The position numbers and the translations under genes are program-made. Source: Euperipatoides rowelli (Eukaryota; Onychophora; Udeonychophora; Euonychophora; Peripatopsidae). Taken from it: DNA of 10,716 nt. Below, one piece after another: positions 8,057 through 10,716 of the stretch (position 1 is the stretch's first letter; each line of letters begins with the position of its first letter). Under the pieces are notes generated by a model, which saw only the letters and a program-made list of their open reading frames with translations, was not told the DNA's origin and did no database searches. The stretch lies in the NCBI GenBank assembly GCA_003024985.2, contig PXIH01S0034147.1; one strand, 5' to 3'.

Positions 8057-8561
8057 TTCTTTTGTTTATTTATGCTTTAATATTTAAGTTAGAGTTAGGA
8101 CTGTGTGCAGTTAAGGTTAGAGAGCACTTATGATCTCACGGCCATTAATACCCGACAGTCTAGAAAGTGCATAAATCATTCATCAGAACAAAGAAATATT
8201 TAGTCTCCAATTCCTTTTTTTTTTTTTTACAGTTTGTTAGATTAATTATTAACTGTTTTTTTTTTCTATTTTTTAATGTAAATAGCTATAAAAATCAATT
8301 TATACTTGTAATTAAAGCCTACATCTTTCATTGGGCTAAGACTTTAAATAATTTATATTTACTCAATGAATCACTATTGNGTGATTACAATGTATCATCT
8401 TTTGTTTTGAATCAATAAAACCCATAATAATAATTTGCTATTATATTCATGTTAGAGTTAGGGTAATTGTACAGTTGTTAGTAGATCACCTAATAGGCTG
8501 CTTAACAATGGTAGGTCTGAGATCCAGACAATAGGAGAAAAATATGATACAGAGCTAACAG

Positions 8562-8696
8562 TTTTTAGCACATTTGGAATAAATCAAAGTTCATAATCGG
8601 ACACTATGGTCAAATTAGATGACATAATTTACGCGATCAGATTAAATTAAAAGAGTTCTGAGACTAAACAAACGTAAACATAAATGTTTGCACAAT
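8562..8696. repeat. Diverged direct repeat, copy B (~135 bp)
   Basis: Second copy of the 7794-7950 repeat, 768 bp downstream in the same orientation, shorter by several indels (for example, lacking about ten bases before AATGTTTGCACAA). It is preceded at 8453-8465 by GTTAGAGTTAGGG. A matching GTTAGAGTTAGG follows copy A at 8089-8100, so a longer unit may be duplicated and then rearranged. No coding frame crosses it. Confidence 0.8.
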
Positions 8697-8699
8697 TGT

Positions 8700-9530
8700 G
8701 AACTAATGGTGTGCGTTAGTACTAAAAAAAAAATATTCTTTTAATTGAATTATATTAAAAATAGTTTCTATTTAATGTAACTCATTGTTTTAGAGTGATA
8801 GAGAAACAACGGCTTCTCATAAATCGTGTAGTTGCTGCTTGTAAAAACACAGAAATAATAATAATAATAAATGGAAATTATCGTTCCAATATGGTAGTTT
8901 TTTTTTTAATTAAAAAAAAAACAAACTTTGTGCGTATTTTTATATTATTATCCCAAGTAAGTTACATCTTAGTAGGTAATCCAACATATATTTCTTATTG
9001 GGATCTAACTCGAACAGGAAAACTGACTGACAAATGCAGTCATACATAGAAAAAAAAAAGATTTTAGATTCATTGATTTATTAAATGTATTTTATAATAG
9101 CCTTTTTTTTTTAAGTTATCCTCGTCGCCAATGTTATATTCTGTGAGCTTGTGTCTTTACAGAACTACAAGGTAAGAATAACAAGAAGATTACTGATTTA
9201 TTACTACAAGTACAAACTACTTGACTCTAAGTCAAGGGGGACCTCAAGAGTCCAACCTAGCAGTTCGACATTTAATCTACTAATGATAATAAAAGAACTA
9301 ATGTTCGATTATAGCACAAGGCTTGACTTGTGCAAAGTGTCATTGTTTCGTGGTGAATAATCCAATACACCACAAGTTTATAATTTCAAGTTTAGATCCA
9401 GTTTCTTATTTAAATTTTATTCAATGCCAGAACAATCTAAATATTGTATTGTATAAAATTAAGTACTGTAGTTTACTTTTAATGTTTTCATAGCTGTATA
9501 CCTATCGTCTTTAGAGTTGGACGCCTGTGA
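8700..9530. other. AT-rich stretch, no gene recognised
   Basis: Holds a T10-AATT-A10 near-palindrome at 8898-8921 and open frames at 8795-9049 and 9151-9360 with no recognisable domain. CTTGAC-tctaa-GTCAAG forms a short hairpin at 9220-9236. A splice-like TCTTTACAG / GTAAGA pair encloses only 9 nt at 9163-9171. Confidence 0.45.
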
Positions 9531-9764
9531 GTGCGATCGGAGCATCGTATAAATAAGGCTGTTGTACTCCACATCTGTCATTTTAAATGGTATATTAAAC
9601 TTCAAAATGAAATAACACAAACAAGAGTCAGATTTGCTTTTATAACTAATAGAATACTAGAAGCCTGGAATGCTTTCCCAGAGAAGATTGTATTAAGTGA
9701 TTCTCTAATATAGTTTAAAAATAGATTAGATCTCCATTTGATTTCAAATAATTATTTTAGATAA
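9531..9764 (+). pseudogene. Degraded C-terminus of a non-LTR (LINE) retrotransposon polyprotein
   Basis: The frame contains TRVRFAFITNRILEAWNAFPEKIV. This matches the pattern R-x-x-F-F-x-x-R-(hydrophobic)2-x-x-WN-x-LP-x-x-(V/I)V, found at the very C-terminus of many CR1/L2/Jockey-like LINE reverse-transcriptase proteins. In the family it is followed by A-x-S-(hydrophobic)-x-x-FK-x-x-LD. Here DSLI is followed by an in-frame TAG at 9711, and the same frame then continues FKNRLDLHL to a TAA at 9762-9764. So the typical ending is present but interrupted by a stop. Upstream of 9531 the frame closes at once with TGA (9528-9530), and no RT or endonuclease motif was seen. It is therefore a short 5'-truncated, mutated copy. 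It lies on the same strand as the kinase gene. The match rests on recall of the family pattern, not on a search. Confidence 0.65.
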
Positions 9765-10157
9765 ATGATGTCGGTGCAAAAGTCTAAAGGTTTACTTCAC
9801 CTATTAAATTAAATTACATTAACAAAAATATAAAAAATAGAAATTTAAAAAATTGATTAAATTTACAAAACTAATTACAGCTACTTACGTGTAATTCTCA
9901 CCCATTAGGTTTGTATAGAGTGAAAATAGTCGGACGTTAAAGAGGTCATAAAGTTACATTTCACTGGCTGGCATCACTTTTGCGTTTTATATATTGGAGA
10001 GTGTGTACACGTGACTGACTTTTTAAAATATTAATATAAAATCAACCGAATATGAAATTTAAAATAATAAATTTAGAAATTCATCAATTATATAGTTACT
10101 CTTTCTATATGCATTAAAAAAAAATTGCTACTGTACATACTCATATATGATAATACT

Positions 10158-10236
10158 CAGATCACTTGACCTAGGGTTAATTACTATTATAATTGGAACT
10201 ATGAGAGCATGCAAGCTATGCTCAGATCACATGACC
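10158..10236. repeat. Dispersed 34-bp repeat, copy 2, with a 65-bp local duplication
   Basis: 10203-10236 (GAGAGCATGCAAGCTA then TGCTCAGATCACATGACC) matches 7301-7334 at 31 of 34 positions. CAGATCACTTGACC at 10158-10171 and CAGATCACATGACC at 10223-10236 are 65 bp apart, and each is followed within a few bases by an ACTATTAT/CTATTATTAC word, suggesting a unit of ~65 bp present in about one and a half copies. Confidence 0.7.
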
Positions 10237-10655
10237 AAGATCTATTATTACAACAGGTACATAATTATAAAGTTGTAAAAAAAAAAAAAAAAAATGTTTT
10301 AATTAATATGAATTTAAAACTACTGTAGATTTAAAAAGCTTTAACAAAATTCAGTTAAAAATCAAAATTTATTATGAAAAACTACATCAAATTTAAAGCT
10401 TAATGTTTCACAGGGATTACCATCCTTTCTGAAGCAAATCTTGTGATAAAGGTACATATGGTGGGATCTAGATTATTAGACCTGCTAATGCCTCACATCA
10501 TCTTGCCATATGGCCTGGTAACCAAAATGTAACAAGGAATACATTTCAAATTCTTTCACAAACCATAGGCTAAATTTTGAATATAGATTCTAAAATTACC
10601 AAGGTTTGGAGATGCATAGTCTATAGCTACAACTAAATACAAATACAAATATGAC

Positions 10656-10690
10656 GGACAACAACAGACTATAGTCCAGCGAGGTTGTCC
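10656..10690. repeat. Nested inverted repeats near the window end
   Basis: GGACAAC at 10656-10662 and GTTGTCC at 10684-10690 flank the perfect palindrome GACTATAGTC (10667-10676). The fold is possible but short. It may be one end of an element that continues beyond the window. Confidence 0.45.
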
Positions 10691-10716
10691 CTAGTCCTAA
10701 TCTAATTTTTTTTTTT

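Larger units (their letters stand above)
9765..10716. other. Non-coding tail of the window with repeats
   Basis: After the LINE relic comes AT-rich DNA (possible remains of its 3' UTR), a CACGTGAC at 10008-10015, the 34-bp repeat copy at 10203-10236, A18 at 10277-10294, and nested inverted repeats at 10656-10690: the perfect palindrome GACTATAGTC at 10667-10676, between GGACAAC (10656-10662) and GTTGTCC (10684-10690). The window ends in a T run. No coding exon is convincingly supported. Confidence 0.45.

Noticed and set aside
8167-8418. 83-residue open frame containing the ambiguous base.
   Set aside because: Mostly Phe/Leu from T-runs, no domain recognised, and it lies between repeat copies.
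8089-8465. GTTAGAGTTAGG(G) words suggesting interstitial telomeric TTAGGG repeats.
   Set aside because: Only two isolated short matches with no array; better explained as part of the duplicated local repeat.
8795-9049. 84-residue open frame.
   Set aside because: Contains poly-Ile from an AAT/ATA run and a lysine run from an A tract; no domain recognised.
9151-9360. 69-residue open frame upstream of the LINE relic, considered as more of the same polyprotein.
   Set aside because: No RT, endonuclease or gag-like motif could be recognised, and it is not in a continuous frame with the 9531 segment.
10414-10451. Possible next kinase exon: CACAG then two bases and ITILSEANLVIK, phase-compatible, followed by GTACAT; another frame reads DYHPF before a stop.
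   Set aside because: It lacks the invariant Arg of subdomain XI, the spacing from the NP of the previous exon is two residues short, and the donor is weak. The HPF is in an incompatible phase.
1-10716. CRISPR arrays, tRNA or rRNA genes, bacterial promoters or operons.
   Set aside because: No regularly spaced repeats with unique spacers, no tRNA clover-leaf or rRNA sequence recognised, and the exon-intron structure shows a eukaryotic context.

Overview
The window looks like A+T-rich nuclear DNA from an animal (by eye roughly 25-30% G+C). It has short exons between kilobase-scale GT-AG introns, no dense ORFs, no bacterial-style operons, and several decayed transposable-element remnants. A THAP-type zinc-finger fossil and a LINE-type C-terminal fossil fit an invertebrate or other marine metazoan. 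The species cannot be named from the sequence. A single 'n' at 8380 suggests a draft or consensus assembly.

The one gene that can be supported is the middle of a protein kinase gene on the + strand. Three short exons (2735-2857, 4467-4572, 6952-7038) have good splice sites and fully compatible phases (0/0, then 1/1). Together they encode a continuous stretch of the C-lobe of a CMGC-group kinase, most like the DYRK/HIPK/CLK/SRPK branch: subdomain IX (IDLWSLGCTLAEL), the helix and LLGSFP segment after it, and the start of the last helices (FLAGLLEYNP). The N-lobe, catalytic loop and activation loop must lie upstream of 2735, probably outside the window. The invariant arginine of subdomain XI and the C-terminus must lie downstream of 7038.

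Region by region: 1-2734 is upstream intron or flank, with an AT-rich inverted repeat at 2169-2345. Intron 2858-4466 carries a candidate non-autonomous DNA transposon (3681-4366, terminal inverted repeats plus repeated GACGAAC motifs). It ends in a run of 23 T that abuts the next splice acceptor. Intron 4573-6951 is mostly featureless AT-rich DNA. From 7039 to the end is downstream intron or flank filled with repeats: a frameshifted THAP zinc-finger fragment (7614-7788), two diverged copies of a ~140-155 bp repeat (7794-7950 and 8562-8696) flanking a strong hairpin (8003-8056), a degraded non-LTR retrotransposon C-terminus (9531-9764), and two copies of a 34-bp repeat (7301 and 10203).

I see no new multi-gene system. 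The more unusual signals are the intronic inverted-repeat element, the THAP fossil beside a duplicated non-coding repeat, and marked enrichment of the heptamer TACAGTA/TACTGTA across the window. No minus-strand gene was recognised.
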